Source: Atriophallophorus winterbourni (taxonomy: Eukaryota; Platyhelminthes; Trematoda; Plagiorchiida; Microphallidae). From it: DNA of 64,000 bases. Positions 52,830 to 64,000 of the stretch are shown here, piece after piece. Location: contig JACCGJ010003216.1 in NCBI GenBank assembly GCA_013407085.1, forward strand, positions 1 through 64,000, written 5' to 3'. Each line of letters starts with the position of its first letter. Position 1 is the stretch's first letter. The notes beneath the pieces were generated by a model that saw nothing but the letters and a program-made list of their open reading frames with translations, did no database searches and was not told the DNA's origin. Both the position numbers and the translations under genes were made by a program.

Positions 52830-53702
52830 TAGCGACCAAATCGTCACTGGAGAATAGTTTCTGTCACGAAAACTAGTTGCCTGCTACGAGCCACGAGAAT
52901 CTTCTACCGGAAGTGACGAGCGTTTACGAATCGATCCCAAATCAGAACAATACGTCAATTTACGCTGTACTATATTGACAAAGACGATTAAAAAGCAAAA
53001 TATAACAAACCTCAACGGTAATCGAATACAGGTTTCAATGCAAACCCAACGCGTCCAATAAACGGAAGTCAAACAGCTCAGTTGAGAGCACAAAAAATTA
53101 CCGTTTTCCAATAACGGTAAACACGGGTAACGGACAAATCAAAATGTGCGGAAGCCGAAGTGCAGTTAAACAAAGAAAAAATGTTCGGGAAAGAAAACTC
53201 TCACAGATTTAACATTTAGTTTAAATGTTATTTTCAATTTGAAAGAACAAACAAAAAATATCACTGGAAAATTATGACACAAAAAACTTGATAAGGAACA
53301 CGGGTGTAGGGTGGGAACAAATGTCTCCAGTTCGTTTGATCTTGCTGGACCGAAAGAGGAATTTTCAAGACATCGACGCGGATTCATACACCGCCCACCA
53401 AAATTCCTCAAAATCTGAAAAGCAAGTAGAGACACAAACACTGAACTGCGGGGCTTTCCTCTACCTGGCTACCAGAACCGTGTACCTGCGACCAATGACA
53501 GCGACTCGACGATCAAATGTTTGGTGGTATCTCTGGAGTTGGCAGACCCGAAGGCCCGCCTCCCACCTAAAACATTTGCCGTCAATGTAATCAACGTTCG
53601 TCTTCGCATGCAACCGGCAGACTGAATGCTTGGTGGTACTTCTGGAGTCAGCAGATCCGAAAACCCGCCTCCCACCTCAAGCACCAGCCCCCGGGCCTGA
53701 CA
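52830..53702 (-). repeat. BEL-like type-1 LTR 2
   Basis: TGTCAGGCCC to GGTCGCTA, about 873 bp. Includes two imperfect copies of a GGTGGTA...CCGCCTCCCACCT segment about 109 bp apart (53519 and 53628). Confidence 0.75.
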
Positions 53703-53852
53703 TCCAGGTACAGTAGAATAGAGCAAGTGACTTTATTTAGTGGCGAGTCACACACGCCACGTCGCATCACCACCACTGGACACCTGTGGCTTTTTATAGG
53801 GAAAATGTTTGCTAGACAAAGACCCACCACGTCCTCCGGTTCTGCCAGCGCC

Positions 53853-54974
53853 CTACAATAAGCTCATGAATGATATCCTACCCGAACGAGCCTTATGTAT
53901 TGCATCCTCCAACAGCGACATTTTGCGCCATCTAAACAAGTCTAAATTACAAAATATTGTATCCGAGTTCCCAAACATAAATGGTTCATCAGGTATACAA
54001 CCGAAAGGTTTACGCCAATCATACGGAGTGTCGTGCTGACCATACGTCGCCCAAATTAAAGCTGATTCAGTGTCATGTGAACCAGGCCTACTTTTTATTT
54101 GGACTGATTTGGCGTCAGGTGGGCCAGGCTTAGTCTCCATCTGATCCGAATTAGTGTCGGAAAATTCAGTCAAAAAATCCGACTGAGCTCAGCTTCCTGA
54201 TCACCATCGACAACACAAAGGTCAATATCCTTCAACATTACACCAGTAGAAACAATTTCTTGACAGTTAACGAGACTAACAGGCCTTGCTATTGTATGCG
54301 GTTGCCCGAAGAGGTCCTTCAGGATTGATCTCGCCCGCTTATACGCACGTTCAGGTGGCAGCATGACACACTCTTCAATAGATTCTTTTGCTATACCTCG
54401 GCAATAATTTAGCAAACATAGGAACCTCTGTCCGTCATCAAGAGTTTTAGACTCCACATAGGTCTCGAACTGACGACAAAATTTCCCGTAGGTGCTAGCT
54501 GAACCATCAATAGATATCAATTCTATCTTCGGAAGGTTAGATCTTGGTAAACTGCCGGGTTTTTTTATTACGAACAGAATCTTCTACCTCAGAACGAGGG
54601 TAATCAGCTACTTTTTCCTTTTGATGCTCACAATGCGCAAGATAACTTGCCGAAGCAGCAATCTCAGCCATTTCAACCTCGTATAACGCATCAAGCAATT
54701 TCTCTTTGTGCTGCATTTCGAGAGCTTCACGTTTCTGCGACAGTTTTAGTCGTTCCAAACGCATCTTAGCCTTACGAACAAGGATGATTGATTCTATCTT
54801 TGAACCACTTAGGCTACCTCGAGTGCCCTCAACAGAACAATGAATGCGCTCACCTGCGGTGTGTTCCGTTCCATAATCGACCAATTGTTGGGAGGATTTG
54901 ATTTTTTCCATAAAACTGCGGGTAACAGGCATATTGACGTCAGCGAATTCGACGTTGAGTAATGTAGCGTCCAC
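53853..54974 (-). pseudogene. BEL/Pao-like Gag, array unit 2
   Basis: Nearly identical to unit 1, with the same seven-T frame break at about 54560 and the same truncated repeat. Differences include FERLKLS in unit 1 against LERLKLS here and SVKIKS against SVQIKS in the tail frame. Confidence 0.7.
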
Positions 54975-55050
54975 AAATTTGACGTTGAGTACTGTATTTT
55001 CTCCAATTGAGACAAATACAGTCCAAATCGTATTCCAACGTTGAGTACTT

Positions 55051-55922
55051 TAGCGACCAAATCGTCACTGGAGAATAGTTTCTGTCACGAAAACTAGTTG
55101 CCTGCTACGAGCCACGAGAATCTTCTACCGGAAGTGACGAGCGTTTACGAATCGATCCCAAATCAGAACAATACGTCAATTTACGCTGTACTATATTGAC
55201 AAAGACGATTAAAAAGCAAAATATAACAAACCTCAACGGTAATCGAATACAGGTTTCAATGCAAACCCAACGCGTCCAATAAACGGAAGTCAAACAGCTC
55301 AGTTGAGAGCACAAAAAATTACCGTTTTCCAATAACGGTAAACACGGGTAACGGACAAATCAAAATGTGCGGAAGCCGAAGTGCAGTTAAACAAAGAAAA
55401 AATGTTCGGGAAAGAAAACTCTCACAGATTTAACATTTAGTTTAAATGTTATTTTCAATTTAAAGAACAAACAAAAAATATCACGGGAAAACTATGACAC
55501 AAAAAACTTGATAAGGAACACGGGTGTAGGGTGGGAACAAATGTCTCCAGTTCGTTTGATCTTGCTGGACCGAAAGAGGAATTTTCAAGACATCGACGCG
55601 GATTCATACACCGCCCACCAAAATTTCTCAAAATCTGAAAAGCAAGTAGAGACACAAACACTGAACTGCGGGGCTTTCCTCTACCTGGCTACCAGAACCG
55701 TGTACCTGCGACCAATGACAGCGACTCGACGATCAAATGTTTGGTGGTATCTCTGGAGTTGGCAGACCCGAAGGCCCGCCTCCCACCTAAAACATTTGCC
55801 GTCAATGTAATCAACGTTCGTCTTCGCATGCAACCGGCAAACTGAATGCTTGGTGGTACTTCTGGAGTCAGCAGATCCGAAAACCCGCCTCCCACCTTAA
55901 GCACCAGCCCCCGGGCCCGACA
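55051..55922 (-). repeat. BEL-like type-1 LTR 3
   Basis: Same boundaries as LTR 2, about 872 bp, a few substitutions. Confidence 0.75.
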
Positions 55923-56072
55923 TCCAGGTACAGTAGAATAGAGCAAGTGACTTTATTTAGTGGCGAGTCACACACGCCACGTCGCATCACCACCACTGGA
56001 CACCTGTGGCTTTTTATAGGGAAAATGTTTGCTAGACAAAGACCCACCACGTCCTCCGGTTCTGCCAGCGCC

Positions 56073-57103
56073 CTACAATAAGCTCATGAATGATATCCTA
56101 CCCAAACGAGCCTTATGTATTGCATCCTCCAACAGCGACATTTTGCGCCATCTAAACAAGTCTAAATTACAAAATATTGTATCCGAGTTCCCAAACATAA
56201 ATGGTTCATCAGGTATACAACCGAAAGGTTTACGCCAATCATACGGAGTGTCGTGCTGACCATACGTCGCCCAAATTAAAGCTGATTCAGTGTCATGTGA
56301 ACCAGGCCTACTTTTTATTTGGACTGATTTGGCGTCAGGTGGGCCAGGCTTAGTCTCCATCTGATCCGAATTAGTGTCGGAAAATTCAGTCAAAAAATCC
56401 GACTGAGCTCAGCTTCCTGATCACCATCGACAACACAAAGGTCAATATCCTTCAACATTACACCAGTAGAAACAATTTCTTGACAGTTAACGAGACTAAC
56501 AGGCCTTGCTATTGTATGCGGTTGCCCGAAGAGGTCCTTCAGGATTGATCTCGCCCGCTTATACGCACGTTCAGGTGGCAGCATGACACACTCTTCAATA
56601 GATTCTTTTGCTATACCTCGGTAATAATTTAGCAAACATAGGAACCTCTGTCCGTCATCAAGAGTTTTAGACTCCACATAGGTCTCGAACTGACGACAAA
56701 ATTTCCCGTAGGTGCTAGCTGAACCATCAATAGATATCAATTCTATCTTCGGAAGGTTAGATCTTGGTAAACTGCCGGGTTTTTTATTACGAACAGAATC
56801 TTCTACCTCAGAACGAGGGTAATCAGCTACTTTTTCCTTTTGATGCTCACAATGCGCAAGATAACTTGCCGAAGCAGCAATCTCAGCCATTTCAACCTCG
56901 TATAACGCATCAAGCAATTTCTCTTTGTGCTGCATTTCGAGAGCTTCACGTTTCTGCGACAGTTTTAGTCGTTCCAAACGCATCTTAGCCTTACGAACAA
57001 GGATGATTGATTCTATCTTTGAACCACTTAGGCTACCTCGAGTGCCCTCAACAGAACAATGAATGCGCTCACCTGCGGTGTGTTCCGTTCCATAATCGAC
57101 CAA
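56073..57103 (-). pseudogene. BEL/Pao-like Gag, array unit 3 (best preserved frame)
   Basis: Because the T run is six here, the charged N-terminal segment and the Gag core form one 237-residue frame (57103-56390): RLKLSQKREALEMQHKEKLL, through KKPGSLPRSNLPKIELISID, to LFGQPHTIARPV and DGDQEAELSRIF. The initiator is unclear: the frame continues upstream past 57103 with a one-base difference near 57118 from units 1 and 2. The C-terminal tail is in another frame (56393-56073). The leader has an extra copy (about 53 bp) of a GTACT...AAATCG repeat. Confidence 0.7.
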
Positions 57104-57323
57104 TTGTTGGGAGGATTTGTTTTTTCCATAAAACTGCGGGTAACAGGCACATTGACGTCAGCGAATTCGACGTTGAATAATGTAGCGTCCACAAATTTGA
57201 CGTTGAGTACTGTTTTTTCTCCAATTGAGACAAATACAGTCCAAATCGAATTCCAACGTTGAGTACTGTATTTTCTACAATTGCGAAAATAAGGTCCAAA
57301 TCGTATTCCAACGTTGAGTACTT

Positions 57324-57885
57324 TAGCGACCAAATCGTCACTGGAGAATAGTTTCTGTCACGAAAACTAGTTGCCTGCTACGAGCCACGAGAATCTTCTA
57401 CCGGAAGTGACGAGCGTTTACGAATCGATCCCAAATCAGAACAATACGTCAATTTACGCTGTACTATATTGACAAAGACGATTAAAAAGCAAAATATAAC
57501 AAACCTCAACGGTAATCGAATACAGGTTTCAATGCAAACCCAACGCGTCCAATAAACGGAAGTCAAACAGCTCAGTTGAGAGCACAAAAAATTACCGTTT
57601 TCCAATAACGGTAAACACGGGTAACGGACAAATCAAAATTTGCGGAAGCCGAAGTGCAGTTAAACAAGGGAAAAATTTTAGGGAAAGAAAACGCTCACAG
57701 ATTTAACATTTAGTTTAAATGTTATTTCCAATTTGAAGAACAAACAAAAAATATCACTGGAAAGTTATGACACAAAAAACTTGATAAGGAACACGGGTAT
57801 AGGGTGGGAACAAATGTCTCCAGTTCGTTTGATCTTGCTGGTCCGAAAGAGGAATTTTCAAGACATCGACGCGGATTCATACACT
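57324..57885 (-). repeat. BEL-like type-1 LTR 4, truncated
   Basis: Identity with LTR 2 and 3 ends at CATACAC (57885). The start of the LTR is missing. Confidence 0.75.
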
Positions 57886-58189
57886 CTATTTGAATGTGTT
57901 TGTTCTGTGTGAACACTATTTAAAAGTGGCAGTCAAACACATTTTTGATAACTACTTCGCCGCTGTCTAAAGGCCGAATAAACCCTGATATGATGAAGAC
58001 AAACAGCCATAAGCAATTTGTGCTGTGTAATTGAAGAAAATGTGCGCATCACAATATTTATTCTATTGTCATTTGTAGATTCTTATAATTTGTATCATCC
58101 TAATTTGTTAACTTGAACACTATCGTTTCGTTTCGATTGCCCATAAAGCCACACTGATTTATCGATTTCTTTTTATCGTTATCACTAAC
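57886..58189. other. No recognisable feature
   Basis: Between the truncated LTR 4 and the gypsy B LTR. Upstream parts of the gypsy B LTR may be included but cannot be delimited. Confidence 0.4.
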
Positions 58190-58399
58190 ATTTCACCGAC
58201 ATTCTGGTAGTTAACTCAGTGAACGGTGTTCACTTGTTGAATATCATTTGTACATAATCAACTCACTCAATAATTACAATACACGTTTTTTCACACACAG
58301 TCATCGTTCTTTTGTGATTGTTTCGGATTTGAAATTATATTTGGATATAACTGGAACCCACTTAGTCTCAGTATCCATTCTTTACTATCCACTACAAAC
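58190..58399 (+). repeat. Gypsy B 5' LTR (part)
   Basis: 58277-58366 shares ATAATTACAATACAC, TTCTTTTGTG and TGGATATAACTGGAA with the LTR at 15421-15626. The 3' boundary is taken before TGGTGAGCCCG. The 5' boundary is uncertain. Confidence 0.5.
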
Positions 58400-58436
58400 T
58401 GGTGAGCCCGAACACGTATTTAATCCGACTCGTGCC

Positions 58437-59160
58437 ATGAACCAAAATATAAATAAAGAAGAGAAGAAGGAAGATGATTTTATCAATCAATTCACATTAC
58501 CTGTCTTCGACACGACATATTCACGCCTATGGTTTGCACGAATCGAAGCTCTATTCAAGTCATACCGTGTTCGAAAGCAACGCACACGCTACAACCTCGT
58601 CGTTAGAATGCTTCCAACCTCCATCGCCAGAGATGTTGCTGATTTAATTTATCATCAACTTGTCACAGGTCCTTGCTATAAACTTAAGTCTAAGATTTTT
58701 TTCGAATTGGTTTCACCGATAAGCAAAACTTGTTAAAACTCAAATCCAGATCTGAGATACGAGATCAAATACCTTCACAACGCTTACGCCATTTGTTACT
58801 GTTACAGGGTACACAGAAGGTTGACGAACGCGTACTACGACAGATTTGGTTCCAGAGTTTGCCGAACGATTTGCGCAAATGTCTGATTAGCATGGTAAAC
58901 GAAAGTTAAATTGACAAGCTTGCTCATGTTGCAAATGGAGCCTATGACATCTATCGTTACACATCAATCTGCACAGTCAGCCCACTCACCTTTTGTACTT
59001 CCAGCCAAGAATTGAACAAGGATATATCTGATAGTAAATCCCAGATCAGCGATTTGACTTCACAAATCCAGCACTTATTTAGAAGTCAAAGCCGTTCTCA
59101 CGATGTGAAGAAACACAATTCTAACAATAGATCCCACAGCCAAACATGAACATCACGGGT
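58437..59160 (+). pseudogene. Gypsy B gag and zinc knuckle
   Basis: ATG at 58437 (MNQNINKEEKKEDD). Capsid part QFTLPVFDTTYSRLWFARIE and YNLVVRMLPTSIARDVADL. A frameshift near 58700 is followed by LRHLLLLQGTQKVDERVLRQ and IWFQSLPNDLRKCLISMVN in another frame, then a stop. The knuckle CYYH...HCTSPC at 59165-59215 is C-x2-H-x9-C-x3-C, as in gypsy A. Confidence 0.75.
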
Positions 59161-59855
59161 ATGCTACTATCATCGCGGTTTTGGTTGGAAAACCGTTCAT
59201 TGCACATCTCCATGCAGCTTCAACTCATATCACTACAATCAGGCAGTAGAAGCGGCAACGATGTGTGCCAATAACACCAACCGTATATTCTACGTCACTG
59301 GTGGTTCAACGAATGTGCGTTTTCTGATCGACACGGGAGCCGAACCAAGCATCATCCCACGTAAAAACTCAGAATACTGAAACCACTATTCACTGACCCT
59401 TCAAACGGAGAACGGCACTCGAATAACCACATTCGACCAACGATCACTCTCCATTGACATCGTTCTGCGACGTAACTTTCGATGGATCTTCACTGTTGAC
59501 GATGTCAAAAGCCCTATACTTGGAGCAAATTTCCTCTCACACTTTAATCTTTCAGTCAACGTGAGTACACGAATACTCATTGACAATGTCACAAAGAATA
59601 ATGCCATCGACCGTTTGTGTAATTCACCCATACGAATTATTCGAGTCCTGATTCCTGATTATGCACCGAATTACGTTTCTCTCATGAGGAAATATTCGGA
59701 TATATTCAAACCACGTGCACACGAAACTCTTCTGAGTATGATATTAAACACCATATCTGAACCCGTGGACCCCTGGTTTTCAGTAGACCACGCAGACTGG
59801 CGCATAAGAAATTTGAAAATGCCAAACGAGAATTCGAGCATAGGATGGAACTCGG
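59161..59855 (+). pseudogene. Gypsy B protease and linker
   Basis: The protease box RFLIDTGAEPSIIP is at about 59315-59360, then a TGA. SPILGANFLSHFNLSV (59510-59555) gives the C-terminal block, and the linker LIDNVTKNNAIDRLC, YVSLMRKYSDIFK matches copy 1. Aspartic protease residues are present but split by a stop. Confidence 0.7.
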
Positions 59856-60530
59856 AATAATCCGTCCATCAAATTCACCTTCGGCCGCACCACTTTAAAA
59901 GGTAAAAATAAACAAACTGGACGCTTGGCGTCCATGTAGCGATTATCGTGCTTTAAATTGTTTAACGATTTCAGATAGATATCCTATTCCGCACATACAT
60001 GACTTAGCACTGTCTCTTCACGAAAAATCCGTGTTCCCGAATTTGGATTTAGTGCGCGCATATCATAAAATCCCAGTAGCTCATGAAGATATTTCCAAAA
60101 CTGTCATCACCATCCGATTTGGTCTGCGCAATGCTGCAAAGACTTTCCAGAGTTTCATGGACCCAGTTATTCTCGGTCTATCTTTCATCTACGTTTACAT
60201 TGATGATGCCCTAATCACAAGTACCTATCACACGGAAATTCTGAAAGCATTTGGGAAGTATTTCAACGTCTATTTATTGACTGCATTGTGGTTATTACTG
60301 ATAAATGTCTGTTTGATGTGAGTTATGTCGAAATTCTTGGACACCAAATCGATAGTTCAGGTATTAAACCGTTACCTAAAAAAATCAGCTTTCCAAGAGT
60401 AACCATGTCCCAGCTCTATCCTTCAAGTCAGACGTTTCTTGGGCTTAGCCAACTATTTTGGACGCTTTATTCCACAAAATGCTATGAATTCACAACCATT
60501 GACTGACTTGTACCGTGTAAAATAACGTGA
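59856..60530 (+). pseudogene. Gypsy B reverse transcriptase
   Basis: Blocks: [80 protein letters not shown] at about 60199-60225, then DKCLFDVSYVEILGHQIDSS in another frame. About ten residues before FGLRN are missing relative to copy 1. YIDD is intact. Confidence 0.8.
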
Positions 60531-60537
60531 ATATTAA

Positions 60538-61178
60538 TTGAATGACGAAGCCATTAAATCATTTAAACAACTAAAATCTACACTAAACAAAGTCACTTCA
60601 CTGAATTACCTATTACCGAACCCCAATGCTCGGTTAACTTTCGCTACAGACGCATCACAAGAAGCAGTCGGCGGAGTTCTTCAACAAGAAATAGACAATA
60701 AAACCAAGCTACAGTCTTTCGTTTCTCGTTGTCTTCAAGCAGTTAAAACTCGATACAGTTCGTTCGGTCGTAAGTAACTAGCTATCTATTATGCGATATG
60801 AAATTTCAGACATTTGATTGAGGGCTGTGATTTTACAGCATGAACCGATCATAAACTTCTAACTTTTGCTCTTGCTGTACCATTAGATCGATATTTGCAT
60901 CGAGAAATAAGTCAGCTGAATAATAGCTCATAATTCCCGAACGACATTCGATATCTTTCCGGCTCGTCAAACACAGTTGCAGATGCTTTCTCTTGGATTC
61001 GGGTAAGTGCTATCGACCTGCCTGGAATTGACTTTGAACATTTAGCACGTTCGCAGCAAAATGACCATGTAATAAATCTGCACATTTCTTCAAAATCGGG
61101 TAAAATCGGCTGTTTCACTATAACTAATTCCAATTATTATTTGGTTTGTGACTGTCTACTTGTAAAGCTCGTCCAATT
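60538..61178 (+). pseudogene. Gypsy B RNase H
   Basis: LTFATDASQEAVGGVLQQE (Asp), a RYSSFGRK remnant where the catalytic Glu helix should follow, then broken frames (DHKLLTFAL, SNTVADAFSWI). Partly overwritten by stops at 60777 and 60840. Confidence 0.7.
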
Positions 61179-61981
61179 GTGTCATCAGATTTGAGACTTA
61201 TCGTATTCCAGCATTTACATGGTTCATCACACCCCGGAGTAAAAGCTAATCAAAAATCAGTAGCTCTCGTTATCTTTGGTGTGACATGCATAAATTCATT
61301 AAACTTTGGACCACGAGTTGCCTTCGATGTCAGCAAAGCAAAGTCCAACTTCACACCATGAGTTATCCCGGTATATTTCGACCTGTTAAGGAGCGCTTTC
61401 AGCACGTTTACTTGGATCTCTTTGGTCCATCAGCGGTATCTAACGGTTGCTCCTATATATTGACCTGCGTCGACAGTTTTACACATTGGCCATTGACTGT
61501 AGCCATTCCAGATATTAGTGCTGAAAAGGTTGCGAAAGATTTGGTTCAACATTGAATCAGCAACATTGGTGTACCAAGCACTATTACTGCTGACAGAGGT
61601 TCTCAATTTAAATCAATGCTTTTTCGGGAATTAAATAGAACACTAAGTACGAAGCTCATACAGACTACAGAATACCATCGTTCTTTAAATGGCTTAGTCG
61701 AAAGATTTTACCGGCAACTCAAAGCCGCAATCATGAGTCACGGGAATTCAGAACGTTGGTACGAGTCATTGCACTTGATACTTCTCCTTATTAGTACTGC
61801 CGTAAACGAAGACCTGAGATGCTCGCCTGTTAAAACTCACCTGGCGAATTCCTGATTGATCAATAGAACTTACAGCTCCACAATATGTCAATCGTCTTCG
61901 CAGCTTCATGAAATTATCTCAACTCGCAAACACGCTCAACCGTTCTACATCCCAGCCGACTTGTCTACCTGCGACTTCGTG
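61179..61981 (+). pseudogene. Gypsy B integrase, C-terminus missing
   Basis: Zinc region HGSSHPGVKANQK and CLRCQQSK in two frames. Core: VYLDLFGPSAVSNGCSYILT (D), a stop, ITADRGSQFKSMLF (D), NGLVERFYRQLKAAIM (E). The C-terminal ADLSTCDFVF ends at 61981 where the LINE-F tail begins. Confidence 0.8.
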
Positions 61982-64000
61982 TTCAGTTCAGTTCAGTTTG
62001 CACAGGACAGTATGTGGCTAACGAGCCAATCGAGCGTCCAGAATTTCTTTCGGTGTAAAGCTGCAGAAAAGCACCCACCACTGCCAGCACGTTCATTCTT
62101 TTTGTCTATTTGGAATCTTCGCCGATCGCGAAGCCAAGAGATTATCCGGGTTAGCCGATGCTGGAAAAAGAAAAAGCAGTTTCTCTTCACCAGCACGGTG
62201 AGAGGTCAGCTAAAGTAGCATCGTGTATAATAAAATGAAAAACACAGAGAACTCTAGCCCTCACTTTATTTACGGGATAACGCTAGAAGATGAAAAACGT
62301 AAGCTTGTATAGCAATTGAGGAGAGTATTCGGGAAACAATTTATCCCAGTTGCGATCCAAACCCTGCTTAAAACTAGACACGGTTCTGCAGGATATAAGT
62401 TCTTCTGGAAGAATGTTTCAGAAGGTAACAACCCTGAGGCTGAAAAAGTGTTTCCTGGAGTCTAGCCGACATCGTTTCTCAGCAATTTTAAGTGAGTGGA
62501 CCCGGATGCCCAGCTTGGGGCTTAATGTTAAAAGTCGTTTATTCGCACGCCACTCAAACCCTTTAAGATCCTAAGTGGTTCTATTGAGTCACCTCTTGAA
62601 CGACGGCGCCTAAGGAAGAAAAGATCGAGAGACATTAGGCGCACAGCGTACGGTTTCCCTCGCTGACCTCCAATCATTCGAGTTGCGAGGCGCTGTACGC
62701 TTTCAAGTCGAAGGATGTCCTTTTTGTAGTAAGGACACCACGCCTGAACACAGTATTCAAGATGCGGCCGAACTATTGCCTTGTAAATTGGCAGGAATAA
62801 ACGGTTCTTCTGCTCGATAGCACTGATTTCAGCCGAGAATATACCTTGCGTGCACGCTGAACCGCAGCGGCACATTGGTCCTCCCATTTGAAGTCAGCCC
62901 CAACCAGTACACCCAAATCCTTAACACACTGTGTGGCGTTAATACTGAGGGAATTCCCTGCCACCTGGACCAAAATCTTATCAACCAGTGTTGACAAGAG
63001 TTGGCTCTCATTTAGGTTCAGTGAGAGATCCCACTGGTATGACCAGTTTATGACCCGCTCAAGGTCGTGCATCAAGGTATCTTTATCCGTTGATCCGATG
63101 AATTTCACATCATCCGGGAAAAGGAAGCATGGGTACTTCAATTCAGAGGACAAGTCATCGATGAAAATCAGGAATAGAAGAGGACCAAGTACCGAACCTT
63201 GGGGTACACCACTGATCACGTCGGTTTGATCCGACAGCGTAGATCCAACTCTCACTCAGAATGTCCTACCTGTAAGGAAGACCTTTATCCACGCAAGTAG
63301 ACTACCCCGTATGCCTTTGGCTGCAAACTTATTCTCTAGAAGGCGGTGATTTACGGGATCGAAAGCCTTGCTAAAGTCTAGGTAGAGGGCTTCGACAGGC
63401 TTCCCTTTATCCATCCTTTTAGTGACAGTATTGAGAAAGCTAAGGAGGTTAGTCAGGCAGGATCTACCCTTATGAAATCCATGCTGAGTTACACTCAACA
63501 GAGAATGCCGACAAAGATGCTGACAGATTTTATCACGCAGCAGTTTTTGCATTACTTTCGAGACGGTGCTGGTCAGGCTGACCGAGCTATAGTTACCAAC
63601 AGTTGACCTGCAACCACCCTTGTGTATTAGCACGACTATGGCTTCCCTACACTTACTAGGAACAACTCGTGGTTGCATGCATGAATTAAAAACTTGGCAA
63701 AACGGTTCGGCAAGCACTGAGACAAGATTTTTAAGCATAATTGAGTACATGCCGTCCGGTCCCTCAGATTTGTTGACCCGAACATGGATAAGTGCGTCAA
63801 ACACCTCAACCTCATTAAAGGACAACTCATCTAATACATGGACACCAGGTGTTAGGTTAAGCAGACCTGACGGTGCGTTTGGAGAATTATCCCGTCGTTG
63901 AACGCTACTAAAAAACCCTGAGAAAGCAGTCGCCTTAGAAAGGTCGGTATCGGCAACTTTTCCGTCATCCAGTTTCAAAACCCTCATGTTTTCCCTAGTT
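61982..64000 (-). mobile_element. LINE-F (-), partial, continues beyond the window
   Basis: Tail (TGAAC)n at about 61982-61998, 3' UTR to 62527, ORF2 from 62528 to the window edge. Inserted into the gypsy B integrase. A second copy lies at 12205-14570. Confidence 0.8.
62528..64000 (-). pseudogene. LINE-F ORF2: reverse transcriptase, partial
   Basis: Jockey/CR1-like RT. From the edge: VNKSEGPDGMYSIMLKNLV, VLIHKGGCRSTVGNYSSVSL, LYLDFSKAFDPVNHRLLENK, GIRGSLLAWIKVFLTG, a TGA at 63256, SGVPQGSVLGPLLFLIFIDD, FPDD (63120-63131) in place of YADD, LGVLVGADFKWEDQCAAAVQ, a one-base shift near 62790, then PHLEYCVQAWCPYYKKD and RRRSRGDSIEPLRIL to the stop at 62528. The Ala-to-Pro change in the catalytic box would be expected to damage activity. 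The upstream endonuclease, if present, is outside the window. Confidence 0.85.

Larger units (their letters stand above)
50570..57885 (-). mobile_element. BEL/Pao-like type-1 tandem array: LTR-gag-LTR-gag-LTR-gag-LTR
   Basis: Three internal regions (51482-52829, 53703-55050, 55923-57323) alternate with four LTRs, all minus orientation, period about 2.22 kb. The units are nearly identical, with only scattered differences. No pol domain in any unit, so mobilisation would need a helper. The left edge coincides with an LTR end. The right edge is inside an LTR. Confidence 0.85.
58190..61981 (+). mobile_element. Gypsy B copy 2, degenerate, 3'-truncated
   Basis: LTR remnant, leader with TGGTGAGCCCGAACACG, gag, knuckle, protease, RT, RNase H, integrase in gypsy order on the plus strand. 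Many stops and shifts. The integrase C-terminus is cut at about 61981 by LINE-F. Same family as 15421-18565, which covers the missing 3' end. Confidence 0.85.

Noticed and set aside
50570..57885. Regularly spaced repeats that might look like a CRISPR array
   Set aside because: The period is 2.2 kb and the units are LTRs and gag coding sequence in eukaryotic DNA.

Overview
The window is eukaryotic, repeat-dominated DNA. I find no convincing single-copy host gene. Essentially everything recognisable is transposable-element sequence: five CR1-group LINE copies plus a fragment (PHD-type ORF1, endonuclease/reverse-transcriptase ORF2), at least three other LINE families (called B, C and F here), two gypsy-type LTR families (A and B), BEL/Pao-like Gag-only elements in tandem arrays, a pogo/Tigger-like DNA transposon, an intron-bearing hAT-like remnant, and a hammerhead-like motif in otherwise uncharacterised DNA. 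The mix suggests an invertebrate; a flatworm (fluke-like) genome is my low-confidence guess, from the LINE style, the C2HC-tailed LINE remnant and the hammerhead-like repeat.

Layout. 1-4601: CR1-1 (-), the only copy with both ORFs open, sitting beside a CR1 fragment. 5149-7500: a LINE-F tail, a gypsy-A-type LTR and LINE-C (-), which has lost its RT core. 7811-12200: gypsy A (+) with 3' LTR. 12205-14570: LINE-F copy (-) split by an insertion carrying a (TA)n tract. 14630-18565: LTR relative, LINE-B 3' UTR and 5'-truncated gypsy B (-). 18566-22900: mostly uncharacterised, with a zinc-finger LINE remnant, the hammerhead-like motif and a pogo-like terminus. 22925-26137: LINE-B (+) interrupted by a 2.0 kb pogo/Tigger element. 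26141-29420: CR1-2 (-). 29450-30187: LINE endonuclease fragment. 30188-38335: BEL-like type-2 LTR-gag-LTR-gag (-) interrupted by CR1-3 (+). 38336-40261: hAT-like remnant. 40262-47390: LINE-B (-) interrupted by near full-length CR1-4 (-). 47395-50220: BEL LTR end and degenerate CR1-5. 50570-57885: BEL-like type-1 tandem array (four LTRs, three gag units, period about 2.22 kb). 58190-61981: gypsy B (+). 61982-64000: LINE-F (-), running off the window.

The most interesting signal is at the ORF1/ORF2 overlap of the CR1 elements. CR1-1 has an in-frame A AAA AAC heptamer, a 7-nt spacer and a perfect 9-bp hairpin, and the -1 frame is open into ORF2. CR1-2 keeps the same layout with a different, equally perfect 7-bp stem. 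CR1-4 and CR1-5 keep the heptamer. This looks like a programmed -1 ribosomal frameshift making an ORF1-ORF2 fusion.

Nesting order can be read directly in several places because the interrupted target resumes exactly on the far side of the insert. All coordinates of element ends are read by eye and may be off by a few bases unless a target duplication is given.
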